Shown here one piece after another: positions 1 through 19,779 of a DNA stretch of 20,000 nucleotides. Position 1 is the stretch's first letter, and the number at the start of each line of letters is the position of its first letter. The position numbers were made by a program, and so were the translations under genes. Source of the stretch: Armadillidium nasatum (lineage: Eukaryota > Arthropoda > Malacostraca > Isopoda > Armadillidiidae); contig SEYY01001239.1 of assembly GCA_009176605.1 (NCBI GenBank), forward strand, positions 1 to 20,000. Reading direction: 5' to 3'. Below the pieces are notes generated by a model. That model did not search any database. It saw only the letters and a program-made list of their open reading frames with translations, and was not told where the DNA came from.

Positions 1-407
1 TTATCATTTGTATAAATCTTCTCCTAATACGCTGAATGTATAAATGCTTTAAATAAAAGTTGGAAACAAATTTCAATTTCCAAACTTTATTACTCTTCTG
101 TTTATAAACTAACCTTCTGCCAGTAAAATTTTTTATTTCTGTTATATCCCATTGCAAAACCTTTACTTTCAAAACGGCATATGTTAAATTTTTTTTCATA
201 TTAAAATAAATTAATATCAAAATGAGGGATAAAAAATTGTTTTCAACTCATCAAATTTGCAGTTCTTCCATTTATCAACTTCATGTAGCAAATTTTCGAA
301 AATAAGCCCCTCAAAACTTTCCTTCATCCTCTAAAGATTGATTTGAAAACCAAGCAAAGTATTAAGAACCTAACTAGAAAGCTGTGAGATTTCATTTTCA
401 GCACAGC
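1..407. other. AT-rich stretch without recognised feature
   Basis: No long open frame, repeat or RNA gene is visible on either strand. A pyrimidine run ending in CAG at about 392-402 could be a splice acceptor for the decayed coding remnant that follows, but no upstream exon can be shown. Confidence 0.4.
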
Positions 408-793
408 ATGGACATATCCACGCTTCCAGAAGCAGGGTAAGTAAAAGATGATAGAGGTAGATATAAATCAGATAAAGAATGCCGTCAGTACTTGTCGTCT
501 TCTTATCATTAAAACTCAGAGAGATCAGGAGTCAAATCTTCAGAAGAAATTACTGTAAAAGCGTAAAGGAGCTGGAGAGCTATGGTGAACGATAATATGA
601 CTTAAATGCGGAATGAAAGACAAATATGAGAATTCAGAATTAGAATACAATAAGAGGACTGTGGAACAGCTGGATGAAACAGTAGTAAAAATGTGAATAT
701 AATGAAATTAGGAAAAAAAAATTTTTTGTCCCATTGCCAGAACAAAAGGGAAGAAGTGAAACCAGAAATATTATTTCATTTCTGAGAAAAAAT
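408..793 (+). pseudogene. Decayed coding remnant, unknown charged protein
   Basis: I do not recognise this protein. Four pieces read like real coding sequence but lie in shifting frames. They are 408-437 (begins MDISTLPEAG, with a GTAAGT donor-like site overlapping its end), 448-555 (begins MIEVDINQIKNAVSTC and holds KTQRDQESNLQKKLL), 613-693 (begins MKDKYENSELEYNKRT and ends LDETVVKM), and 695-793 (holds FFVPLPEQKGRSETRN). A further fragment, SVKELESYGER, lies between the second and third pieces. The composition is charged and helix-forming, with low bias toward simple repeats. The pieces follow one another with only short gaps, as expected of a gene or transposon ORF broken by small indels and stops. 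It could be a host pseudogene or a mobile-element gene. Short open pieces also arise by chance in AT-rich DNA, so confidence is low. Confidence 0.35.
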
Positions 794-796
794 TAA

Positions 797-1866
<1,070 letters not shown>

Positions 1867-1881
1867 AACGGTTCATGCATG

Positions 1882-1895
1882 GTTACCATAGAAAC
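1882..1895 (+). promoter_or_regulatory. RFX X-box-like site 1
   Basis: GTTACCATAGAAAC fits the RFX-family X-box pattern RYYNYY-N2-RRNRAC: GTTACC, a two-base spacer, then AGAAAC. A second and better site begins 31 bp downstream. X-boxes control ciliary genes in animals (known of the family). No ciliary gene is identified next to this pair, so function is unproven. Confidence 0.4.
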
Positions 1896-1912
1896 ATATT
1901 GGAAGCCTCCTC

Positions 1913-1926
1913 GTTACCATGGTAAC
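1913..1926. promoter_or_regulatory. RFX X-box-like site 2 (perfect palindrome)
   Basis: GTTACCATGGTAAC is a perfect 14-bp palindrome and an ideal RYYNYY-N2-RRNRAC X-box. Its half-site GTTACCAT is identical to the first site 31 bp upstream. This could be a true RFX enhancer or promoter element, or a palindrome carried by an unknown repeat. Confidence 0.45.
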
Positions 1927-1929
1927 TGT

Positions 1930-2383
1930 GCTATTTATTTAAAATAAATGTTACGTATATTTTTCCCGAAGGGAGGCAATTGATTTTTCTTACCTTTTTT
2001 ATTTTTATTCAAACTTTTTAATTTTAATGGAATTTCATTTTACTTTTTTTTCATATGTTCGGTAAGGTAAAGTCCTGTCTCTCGAATGAAGTATTTTATT
2101 TGGCTTAAAATTGAAAAGCCTAAAAAAAAAATACTTTATAAGTTACGGAGAAATTAATTTCCAACATTAAAATTTGCTTCACATTTTAGGATGATACTGC
2201 GCATACGTAAGCATGCGCTTGCAGAAATCTTTCCTTTTTAGTTAGTCTGAAATAAATTGTAGTAGAGTGAGTGTTGTTAATCTGTTTTCCATACTAGTTT
2301 TCAACGCTGATTCCAAATATGTTTTAGTTATTGTTAGTTGGTGGCTTCTTATAGAGTTTAGCCACGTATTATTATTATTATTA
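1930..2383. other. AT-rich stretch with a hairpin and paired GCGCAT half-sites
   Basis: No gene is recognised. Visible items are an imperfect hairpin at 2089-2138 (AAGTATTTTATTTGGCTT pairing with the segment holding AAGCC and TACTT) and paired TGCGCAT / ATGCGC half-sites at about 2199-2220. An open frame from 2267 runs into the next (AT)n array and is not convincing. Confidence 0.35.
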
Positions 2384-2387
2384 TTAT

Positions 2388-2455
<68 letters not shown>

Positions 2456-2462
2456 TATATAT

Positions 2463-2499
<37 letters not shown>
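2384..2499. repeat. (ATT)n then interrupted (AT)n microsatellite
   Basis: A short ATT run starting near 2369 passes into an (AT)n array. It is interrupted near 2398, 2452 and 2461-2470 by single-base slips, so it is less pure than most arrays in this window. Confidence 0.95.
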
Positions 2500-3486
<987 letters not shown>

Positions 3487-3791
3487 GGAACTTTTGGAAT
3501 AAAAGCTGCATGTAGGACTTTTTTTTTTGAAATCTTTCGATTCGTCCATCTCCACATCAAGAAATTCATTGAAATGGCGAAGAGTTCCTGAATCAGAGCA
3601 TGAGCGTCATCAGGAGGGGCAGCTGCTCCTCCTAGAAGCTATTACTTTTAGTGAGGGTTTATAAAGCATTTTCCTTGTTGTAAACCTGCCCCTATTTGGC
3701 TTGCTTGAAATAATGAAATAAATACCTTACTTGTTCTGTCTAGATTTGATTTGACTTAGTTCTATTATATCGAATTTTTATAATAATACAG

Positions 3792-5248
3792 ACGCATACT
3801 TCGCATGATGAAGGACCCAGACCCAACTCCTCGACGAGTCAAGATATGGGGCCAGTTTTAGGATTTGGAATTTCAGTGCATGACAGTCATGAAAACCACA
3901 TTGGTGAATACGTTGGACAGTCATCTATGATTCAACTGAGAAAAAGAAACAGTTACTGAAAGATTGTTGGATTCCACTGAAGACCCTTATTTTTTGGAAG
4001 ATGCTACCCTATTAAAGAGAAAATTCAATCATCAATGGTTGGAGACATATTCTCTTGGCTGGCATTCTCTAAGTTTTTTATTTTATTTCCACCAAATGTT
4101 CATGAGGTTTGTAAGGGACATAAAAACACCTAGTAGCATAAAACTGTTGTTGAAGCTGCATGATTGTTCCTATAGGATGTGCCGTTGACATCCAAATTAA
4201 CCAGTTTTCTAAGAAACAATAGAAAAAAATAAAGAAAATGCCACATATCAATCAGTTAAGATTCAGAATGAGATAATTTCTTTAAGTGGTACTACTTTAG
4301 AGGAAAGAATCGTTAATAGGGTCATGGAAGCCTGGGCGTATAGCTTACTAGCAGATGAAACAGCTAATATTTCTGGAAAGGAGCAGTTATCCATAGGGTT
4401 GCGGTAATTCGACAAAGAGACTGATAAAATCAAAAAGGAATTTATTGGATTTGTAGAACTGGAAGCGCTTGATGCAAAAAGCCATTGCGAAAACTTTTGA
4501 CGATTTTGTCACCAGCGAAGAACAGGATACCGAGAAATAAATGCCTAGGCTTAGGAGATGAGTTTCGATGGCTGTTCTACGATGTCTCTCAAAGATTGTA
4601 GGATTCAAGCAATATTGCGGGAAAAGTATAAAAAAGCATTATTCTTTCATTCCTCTTCACATGAAATAAACCTTGTAGTAAATGATTTGAACACAATACC
4701 TAAAATACAGAATACTGTGGAAACTATAAAGGATACTATTACGTTTTCCGCGAATCGGTGGTGAGAAGAAAATCAATGCCAAACATCCTAAGTCTATGCT
4801 ATACCAAATGGTCTGAAAACACAAGTGTATCTGAGTGTTTAAGGGTCACTTTCTACAAATAATACAAGCGTTAGAAACACTTTTCATTAAAGGAAATGCC
4901 GCCACAGGAAAAGCGCCTTTCAGGTGCATTCAGCGGCATGTAAGTCGTCATTCATCATGACTGCGGTACTCTACGGTATTAGAGCCAGTTATGAATGCTC
5001 TCCAATCCAAGACCTTGGATATCACCAAAACCTCGCAGCACATTCAACGCATTGTGGAAATGATTAGGTACCATCGTAAGGATGAAGACAAAATCACAGG
5101 TGAAGTGTTAAAAGAATCAAACCAAATCGCCGAGCAACTGGGACCTGATCTGAATATAACACGGATTGCTGGTAGGCAGCAGCACAGCAAGAACCATTCA
5201 GCAAAAGAAATTAATGAACAAAGAAGACCGTACAACAGGACAAACTGA
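3792..5248 (+). pseudogene. Degenerate hAT-superfamily transposase (ZMYM1-like, DUF4371 type)
   Basis: This is the remnant of a cut-and-paste DNA transposase. Pieces in several frames follow the family order. There is a TTF-type zinc-finger region (LLKRKFNHQWLETYS at about 4004-4050, continuing after a frame change as WLAFSKFF). Next comes the start of the DDE core (KIQNEIISLSGT, then SLLADETANISGKEQLSIGL; first catalytic Asp codon 4354-4356). A degenerate second-Asp motif follows (SFDGCSTM, Asp codon 4567-4569), then REKYKKALFFHSSSHEINLV and a terminal RW near 4764. The tail segment at 4991-5248 (LQSKTLDITKTSQHIQRIV ... RIAGRQ) matches the region before the hAT dimerisation domain. That C-terminal domain is missing: the match ends at about 5248 where a different repeat starts. 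Many stops and frameshifts show it is dead. No terminal inverted repeats or 8-bp target duplication could be placed. The acceptor-like TACAG before 3792 may mark an old intron. Confidence 0.8.
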
Positions 5249-5642
5249 CGTTAAGGTCTTGGTGGCATCAATCTCATCACCGGAGGTCCCCAACTCCCAA
5301 GTAGTTATGGCTGAAGGGGGTGGATGAGGGGCTACATTTGGGAGCTGCCCCTCCAAGCTTCTCCGAGGCAGCTCTATGCTTTTTAGAAAAAATAGGTAAT
5401 GTACGATTAAGCGCTTGTAAATTTGTAAGGTACTTGCAAAAGAGGGGTAAGGTTGTGGGAGTATAGGCACTCCAATATGAGTCAAGGGTACACCAGAGAC
5501 TCTCTGAGAAGGTGAAACGCGAAAAGGAACGAACCAAAGTTCAATGGAGTGAAGCGGAATGGTCTTGCCTACCCTATCACCCTGTAGGTTAAGTCCAGTG
5601 GGGGGTAGTTTTATCACTTCGGATGGCTCTAGGTCCTCCCTC

Positions 5643-5644
<2 letters not shown>
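5249..5644. mobile_element. Unidentified interspersed repeat fragment
   Basis: This block is clearly richer in G+C than its surroundings. It starts where the hAT homology stops and ends at the next (AT)n array. It contains GGGAGCTGCCCCTCCAAGC and long stretches without simple repeats. A minus-strand open frame covers 5198-5617 but shows no domain and is probably fortuitous. The abrupt borders suggest a transposable-element fragment such as an untranslated end. Its family is unknown to me. Confidence 0.4.

Positions 5645-5711
<67 letters not shown>
5645..5711. repeat. (AT)n microsatellite
   Basis: A pure array of about 67 bp. Its right edge coincides with the first recognisable residue of the reverse transcriptase (GLRQ), so it marks the 5' truncation point of that element. 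Confidence 0.96.
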
Positions 5712-7347
<1,636 letters not shown>

Positions 7348-7407
7348 TCTTGTCCAGAAGATGCTACCAAGTACGTTTGATTCTTTATTTTGGAACGTTT
7401 TTAATTA

Positions 7408-7512
7408 TGTTAGATTAGGCTACTTTACGTTACATTAAATTAGATTAGGTTATGTTAAGTTAGGTTAGGTTAGGTTAGGTTACGCTAGGTTAAGTTAGGT
7501 TAGGTTAGGTTG
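7408..7512 (+). repeat. Degenerate telomere-type (TTAGG)n tract
   Basis: Tandem TTAGG units in the G-rich orientation. The best part is at about 7459-7510, with variants such as TTACG, TTAAG and TTACGCTAGG. TTAGG is the ancestral telomere repeat of arthropods. This internal, degenerate tract between two (AT)n arrays is an interstitial telomere-like sequence or a related satellite. Confidence 0.8.
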
Positions 7513-7548
7513 TTGCTGAAAATGGAATGGAGCATCTCCTAGACAAGG

Positions 7549-7687
<139 letters not shown>

Positions 7688-7830
7688 CCGAGCAACGTTT
7701 TCAAATAAATATTTTACCATTTTACCAACTCACCACCGAAAGGTGATAAAGATAATCTCGAGGTATAAAAATGAACGAATTGATAATCACTTCCACGTTT
7801 TGATATTGAAGTTTATCATCATTGGTAGTA

Positions 7831-7865
7831 TATAAAAAGGCTTCTCGATGGTTTTTGATTCAGAC
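7831..7865 (+). promoter_or_regulatory. Putative core promoter (TATA box and initiator)
   Basis: TATAAAAAGG at 7831-7840 is a strong TATA box. A TTCAGAC initiator-like element at 7859-7865 puts a candidate start at A7862, 31 bp after the first T of the TATA box, the spacing expected in arthropods. The start codon of the coiled-coil gene lies 152 bp downstream with no ATG clearly competing in a better context. Initiation here is inferred. Confidence 0.6.
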
Positions 7866-8013
7866 GACTTTGTGAGTTGATGGAATATCTTTGTCTTTGT
7901 TAGAGCTTTATTCAAGTATTCAAGTTAGTCAAACTTATCAAACTTAATTCAAGTCATTATTGTTACTTGAAGTTTTTTTTTTTAAAGTGTTTTTCTTTAA
8001 ATATATTTATAAA

Positions 8014-13173
<5,160 letters not shown>

Positions 13174-13321
13174 AGGTGACTAGATATTTATATCAATGTA
13201 TTCTGTGATTGGATTGTTAAACCAATAATATATTTTGTTTAAATATTTATTGCTTTAGACAAATTCTTACATTTTTATATTTGAATAGTTTTTTGAATAT
13301 TTTTGTAATATAATGTTTTAT

Positions 13322-13327
13322 AATAAA
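13322..13327 (+). terminator. Polyadenylation signal of the CDR2-like gene
   Basis: A canonical AATAAA about 150 bp after the stop codon, followed by TGTG and T-rich sequence. It gives a 3' untranslated region of about 170 nt. Confidence 0.6.
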
Positions 13328-13379
13328 ATACTGTGCAATATTTATTCATTTTTATTAAAATACTTAAAAATTCGAAGAA

Positions 13380-13833
13380 GCACAAACACAAACACACTCA
13401 TGCACACGAACGTACATATATATCAACACTAAACGAGCTAAAACGGGATGTTAAAACAAAATAAGCAGCACATTAAGCAGCTAAAAGGAAAAAATATTAA
13501 TAAACGAAAAATAAATAAATAAATAAATAAACAAGCAAACAAACAGACAAATAAATTGGCAAATAAACATTTAAATTAAAAAAAATGTAATTAAAACTTA
13601 TCTTGAATACTCGGTCTAGTAAAAAAAAAAGTTGGATTAGGTTGAAAATTTTTCCAATCTTAGAAGTACATGTATACTAAAACAAAAACATTTCAAATTT
13701 AAAGCAAGACACTTAAAAGAAGACACAGAAATAAAATTAAAACTAAGGAATGACTAAAAACTTAAGACAATTAAAACTTTTAAAAACATACATACACACG
13801 CACTTAAAAAAAAGAAAAAATATATAAAACTGG
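13380..13833. other. A-rich, T-poor stretch with (AAAT)n
   Basis: The plus strand is strongly A-rich with few T runs and few G over about 450 bp. It includes a CA-type patch (13380-13410), an AAAT/AAAC tandem at 13508-13571 and many AAAAC words. No gene is seen. The bias ends at the 13834 hairpin. Confidence 0.55.
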
Positions 13834-13923
13834 GGAGTACTAAACATAAATGTCCTCACTCGAACAACAACAATCAACAACATGATAGTTGTTGTTCGAG
13901 TGCAGACGTTTATGTTTAGTTCC
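13834..13923. ncRNA. Candidate 90-nt hairpin (miRNA-precursor-like or small MITE)
   Basis: Arms of about 41 nt (13834-13876 and 13883-13923) enclose a 6-nt loop ACAACA. They share ACTAAACATAAA, CACTCGAACAACAAC and their complements, with one two-base bulge, one G-U wobble and about three mismatches. Size, loop and mispairing are within the range of animal microRNA precursors. The near-perfect pairing and palindromic ends also fit a very short MITE. Transcription is unknown. Confidence 0.45.
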
Positions 13924-14042
13924 TACTAATGTATTAGAGATATATTATAATAGAGCCACACTGTAGTATGAAAACTAAATTAAAATACTCTTGGAATGAT
14001 CTGAAATAACCCTGTATTATGTTAGTCTAAACTTGTTAACCG
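13924..14042. other. Stretch without recognised feature
   Basis: AT-rich unique sequence between two inverted-repeat structures; nothing to annotate. Confidence 0.4.
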
Positions 14043-14152
14043 TAGTATTTTTTAAAGCATCGCTATCGCTATCGTTATTTGCTATTACAGAAACTTTTTA
14101 GAAATTTTTTACTAGTTAACCTTTCCATATCGCCGATATTTAAAAAGTATCG
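14043..14152. repeat. Small inverted-repeat (foldback) structure
   Basis: Left arm about 14045-14066 (TATTTTTTAAAGCATCGCTAT) pairs with right arm about 14128-14151 (ATCGCCGATATTTAAAAAGTA), with a few mismatches. The left side also contains tandem ATCGCT units. About 110 bp overall and no coding capacity; possibly a MITE remnant. Confidence 0.45.
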
Positions 14153-16402
<2,250 letters not shown>

Positions 16403-16484
16403 AATTTGCCTTGTTATACTGGAATCGGGTCTGATCTGACATCTACCCAAAATGTTTCATAAGTTTGCACAAAAGTCGCTCTGA

Positions 16485-16598
<114 letters not shown>

Positions 16599-16613
16599 TA
16601 GGGTGAGAGGACT

Positions 16614-16662
16614 AGCAGCACAGCCAAAGTATAAGCAGTAATACTTATACTATGGCACAGCT
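16614..16662. repeat. Short hairpin
   Basis: AGTATAAG (16628-16635) and CTTATACT (16644-16651) pair perfectly around an 8-nt loop. Further out, GCCA/TGGC pairs again across a mismatch. GCACAGC also occurs on both sides as a direct repeat. Function unknown. Confidence 0.45.
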
Positions 16663-16886
16663 CTTTTATTTAATTGCTTTCAGAGACTCCAGAACAAAGC
16701 ACTGGAAACTTATTTTCCTTAAAACAAACTCCAAAAGAAATGAAGAAAAAGGCTTTAAAGGTTGGAGTGGAAGAAGATGCCAATTCCTACTGTGGGGGAA
16801 AACACCACCTGGGAATGTGATATTCAAAGACTAGTATTTCAAATCATTAAGAAGAGAAACTCTGCAATAGAGAATTTAAGAAACAA

Positions 16887-16888
<2 letters not shown>
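16663..16888. other. Spacer between (AT)n arrays
   Basis: About 225 bp of unique sequence with lower AT bias. Open frames of about 60 residues exist in two overlapping frames, but no motif is recognised, so no gene is called. Confidence 0.35.

Positions 16889-16981
<93 letters not shown>
16889..16981. repeat. (AT)n microsatellite
   Basis: Pure array of about 93 bp. Confidence 0.96.
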
Positions 16982-16984
<3 letters not shown>

Positions 16985-17289
16985 GGTGAATACTTGGTAA
17001 ACCAACAAACGCCGAGACTTAGTAAAACAGGGTTGGGTGGGGGAAGGGGGGGAAACATATTTCCTAAATACACATCATGTGGAAATGCTTGATAGAGGTA
17101 ATAGGTCACATAACAGCCATCGAAAGAATACGAGGTACAGAAAATTTTTTTGAATTTTGTTCGAAACCATACCCACAATGCTTTGCATGAGCAATTTGTG
17201 ACATAATTAATACATTGAAAAGTTATGTTATGGCGATAACCTCCTTCGTCTGGAATGTTCGTAGCAATCATACGCACTGCAATTGTGAA

Positions 17290-18330
17290 TACGAGATGAC
17301 AGGATCATTTGGGCTGTGACAATGGTACGTAACACTGTGCTTGAACAGGCTAACTTAGTCTTCACATATTGACAAGCAAACAGGAGTGGTCGTGCGTGTG
17401 GTAAAAACGTTGAATCGCAGACGCATCCCAGTAGGCGACAATCCCATCACTCAACCTTTGCAAGTGTCTTTCGGAGATTACGTGAAACGGAACAACTAAG
17501 AACACCGAATCCCGACCTGGGGGATCTCCCACAGTTGCATGTACACCTATGAGAGAGTATGCGATTCTTCAGGACGTTGCAAAAATCGCAAAGTCAGTCC
17601 CGAACTCTTGCCCTGGCGCATGGATTTCTATGCATTGTTCTCCTCGCATGCTGTTTTATCGGTGGTTTCAGCAACATCAGCGTCTAAAAAACACTTTGTC
17701 ATTGAATTTCTTCTCAGATGAAGTGTCATTTGGCAGGGATGGCGTGACGAATTTCCACAACATTTACATTTGGGCACGCAACAATTCCCATGGACATTCA
17801 CCCATGCAGGCACCATCATCAATTCCGAGTTAATGGGATGAGTTGGTATAATTGAAGCCAACTAGAGTCGGTTCATATGTTCTACCGGAGTACCTGAACA
17901 GCCACTCCTACCTACGGTTTTTACTTGTTCAATTGCCGGAACTCCTCAAGAACGTACTTTTCTGGTAGTTCGTCGAGATATGTGGTTCATGTATGATGGA
18001 GCTCCCTCCCGCTTTTTGAAACCAGTTCGCCAGTACCTCGACGGTACGTATCACAATCACTGAATTGGATGCTATGCAACCGTAACATAGCCGCCAAGGT
18101 CAACCGACCTCAACCCCTTGGATTATTATTTGTGTGGACATCTGAAAGCTTTCGTGTAAAGAGACCCTGTTCCGGATGTTAATACTTTTCGGCAACCTGT
18201 CTTCGATGGGTGCGACGACTCTCGTACGCAATGTCTTCCACAGACTGACATTCCTTGCTTATAAAAGTTTTGACGCTTGCATTGCTGCAAATGGGTCTCC
18301 AGTCCATTTCCGCCATTCGAACTGTTGATT
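17290..18330 (+). pseudogene. Degenerate DDE transposase related to IS630/Tc1/mariner
   Basis: This is the remnant of a cut-and-paste transposase of a type common in arthropod genomes. A helix-turn-helix-like start (TVLEQANLVFTY, then STFASVFRRLRETEQLRTPN, about 17329-17510) leads to the catalytic core. LNFFSDEVSFGRDGVTNFHN has the first Asp at 17717-17719. MWFMYDGAPSRF has the second Asp at 17995-17997. DLNPLDYYLCGHLKAFV has the third Asp at 18106-18108. The last two Asp are in one frame with 36 residues between them. In-frame stops at 18061-18063 (TGA) and 18088-18090 (TAG) sit where the family has Trp, and TAA replaces a likely Tyr after LKAFV. The tail DACIAANGSPVHFRHSN (about 18271-18321) matches the family end (NG-x-HFEHLL). 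Frameshifts lie between the first and second Asp. No terminal inverted repeats were found. Confidence 0.82.
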
Positions 18331-18815
18331 TTCTCTCCTGAGGAAAAAAAGGCCTGATAAGAATTTTCTCGAGATACTGCGGGACTAATAATAAATCTGA
18401 AAATTCCCTATGAAACCCAAAGGGAAATTTTCCAATCGGAAAATTTCCGAATGTTTTTTATACTGTACTAACAACAATTTTCTTAAAGGAATATTTCCTG
18501 TAAATACCATGAAGTTTATTGCATTCCGATTGAATCTCCTTGGATAAAAAACAATCGAATCCCATGGGAAATTGCATTGGTCTTAAGAATTTAAGGAAAG
18601 GTCCCAATGAGAAACAGTATAGCAGTGTTTTTAAACATGTTATTACATACGTGGGGAGCCACACAAAATAAACTACTTAATTGTGCAATAAACACTTTTT
18701 AAATCCTTTCATAATCTTATAAAATTCACTTTCAATTTTTTTTAGAATGAATATTAATTAAAAACCTTGAGCTTAAACTGTTGTTTTCATAAAATAATTG
18801 AGTATTTTATTTTAG
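18331..18815. other. Stretch without recognised feature
   Basis: Possibly the non-coding 3' part of the transposon followed by unique AT-rich DNA. Short inverted words such as GGAAATTTTCC / GGAAAATTTCC near 18420-18450 occur. No gene is seen. Confidence 0.35.
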
Positions 18816-18940
18816 TAATCAACCGTACTATAAGAATCTCAATCTACACTTTTGAATTTAACACCTTCTGGGAATATTAATTAATCAGCTGGACGATAAA
18901 TATCCCAATTTGCACTTTTGAATTTGACACCTGTCAGTCA
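18816..18940 (+). repeat. Two-copy imperfect tandem duplication, 66-bp period
   Basis: Copy 1 starts at TAATCA (18816) and copy 2 at TAATCA (18882). Both contain the block CACTTTTGAATTT followed by (A/G)ACACCT at the same offset. The copies differ by scattered substitutions, so the duplication is old. Confidence 0.7.
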
Positions 18941-19779
18941 TAAGAGGTAATATAACTGTCGCGAAGTAGTTAAGTTAAAATTTTGGCTTTCTGGAGGTCG
19001 CAAGGTTCCAAAGATTGAAAAACGATGCGGTATAAGTCCCAATGATGACTATTTGCTGGGTCCTCTTATTATTACTATTTCAATTATTCTTAAGACCACT
19101 CCAGTGGCACAACTCCTCTTTTGATAACTCGTGTGACGAGTATTTTGATATAGTCTCATTTTTCTTTCCTTTACTGACATAATACTTATCAAATGGAGAG
19201 AGAGAGAGGAAAAGAAAGAAAAAGAGAACAAAAAAGAGAGAAAGTGAGTGTGAGTGAGTGAGTTAAGGGGAATGTTCATAGACCTATTAAAAACATGGTA
19301 TATCAGACAAATAAATGTTAAATAAATTATTTATTTTCACAGCTAAGAAGTTTAAAATACTTGACCTTAGACAAAGCTGTTTCTGAGCCTAATTGTTTTC
19401 CTTCTCCTCACAAAGGCTTCTCGCATATCTCTCAAAATAACATGAACACCTCAAAATGAATACGATAAAATCTGCCCTAATTGGATGTCAATTATATCAA
19501 TGCACGTTTCTTAAATGGATGTAAGAACTCGAAACATATAAATTCATTTGGATTTTTTCAGTTCTCTGATCTGAATGATAAGAAAATAAACAAACACCAT
19601 CATCTTCTCGCAGTAGTTACGCTATTCTGGGTTGATCTTTAATTAAACTTCCATCATATCCCGAAAGAGATAAACTCAAAAACCACATTGAATAGCGCCT
19701 TCCCTGAAATTAAACTACTACTAGTCCAGAGTAAATACTTACCAGTAGGTAGTTTGTACACATTAACAATCAATATAGC
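18941..19779. other. Unique stretch without recognised gene
   Basis: A purine-rich patch with GA, AAAGA and GTGA words lies at 19195-19262. Open frames elsewhere are short and have no recognised motif. Confidence 0.4.

Noticed and set aside
3608..3634. Palindrome around GGGCAGCTGCTCC
   Set aside because: About 22 bp with mismatches and no context; not enough to call an element.
5198..5617. 139-residue minus-strand open frame
   Set aside because: It lies within a repeat-like block with sharp edges, crosses the junction with the hAT remnant, and has no recognisable motif.
16652..16834. 60-residue frame beginning MAQLFYLIAF
   Set aside because: Competes with another frame over the same bases, and neither has a recognised motif.
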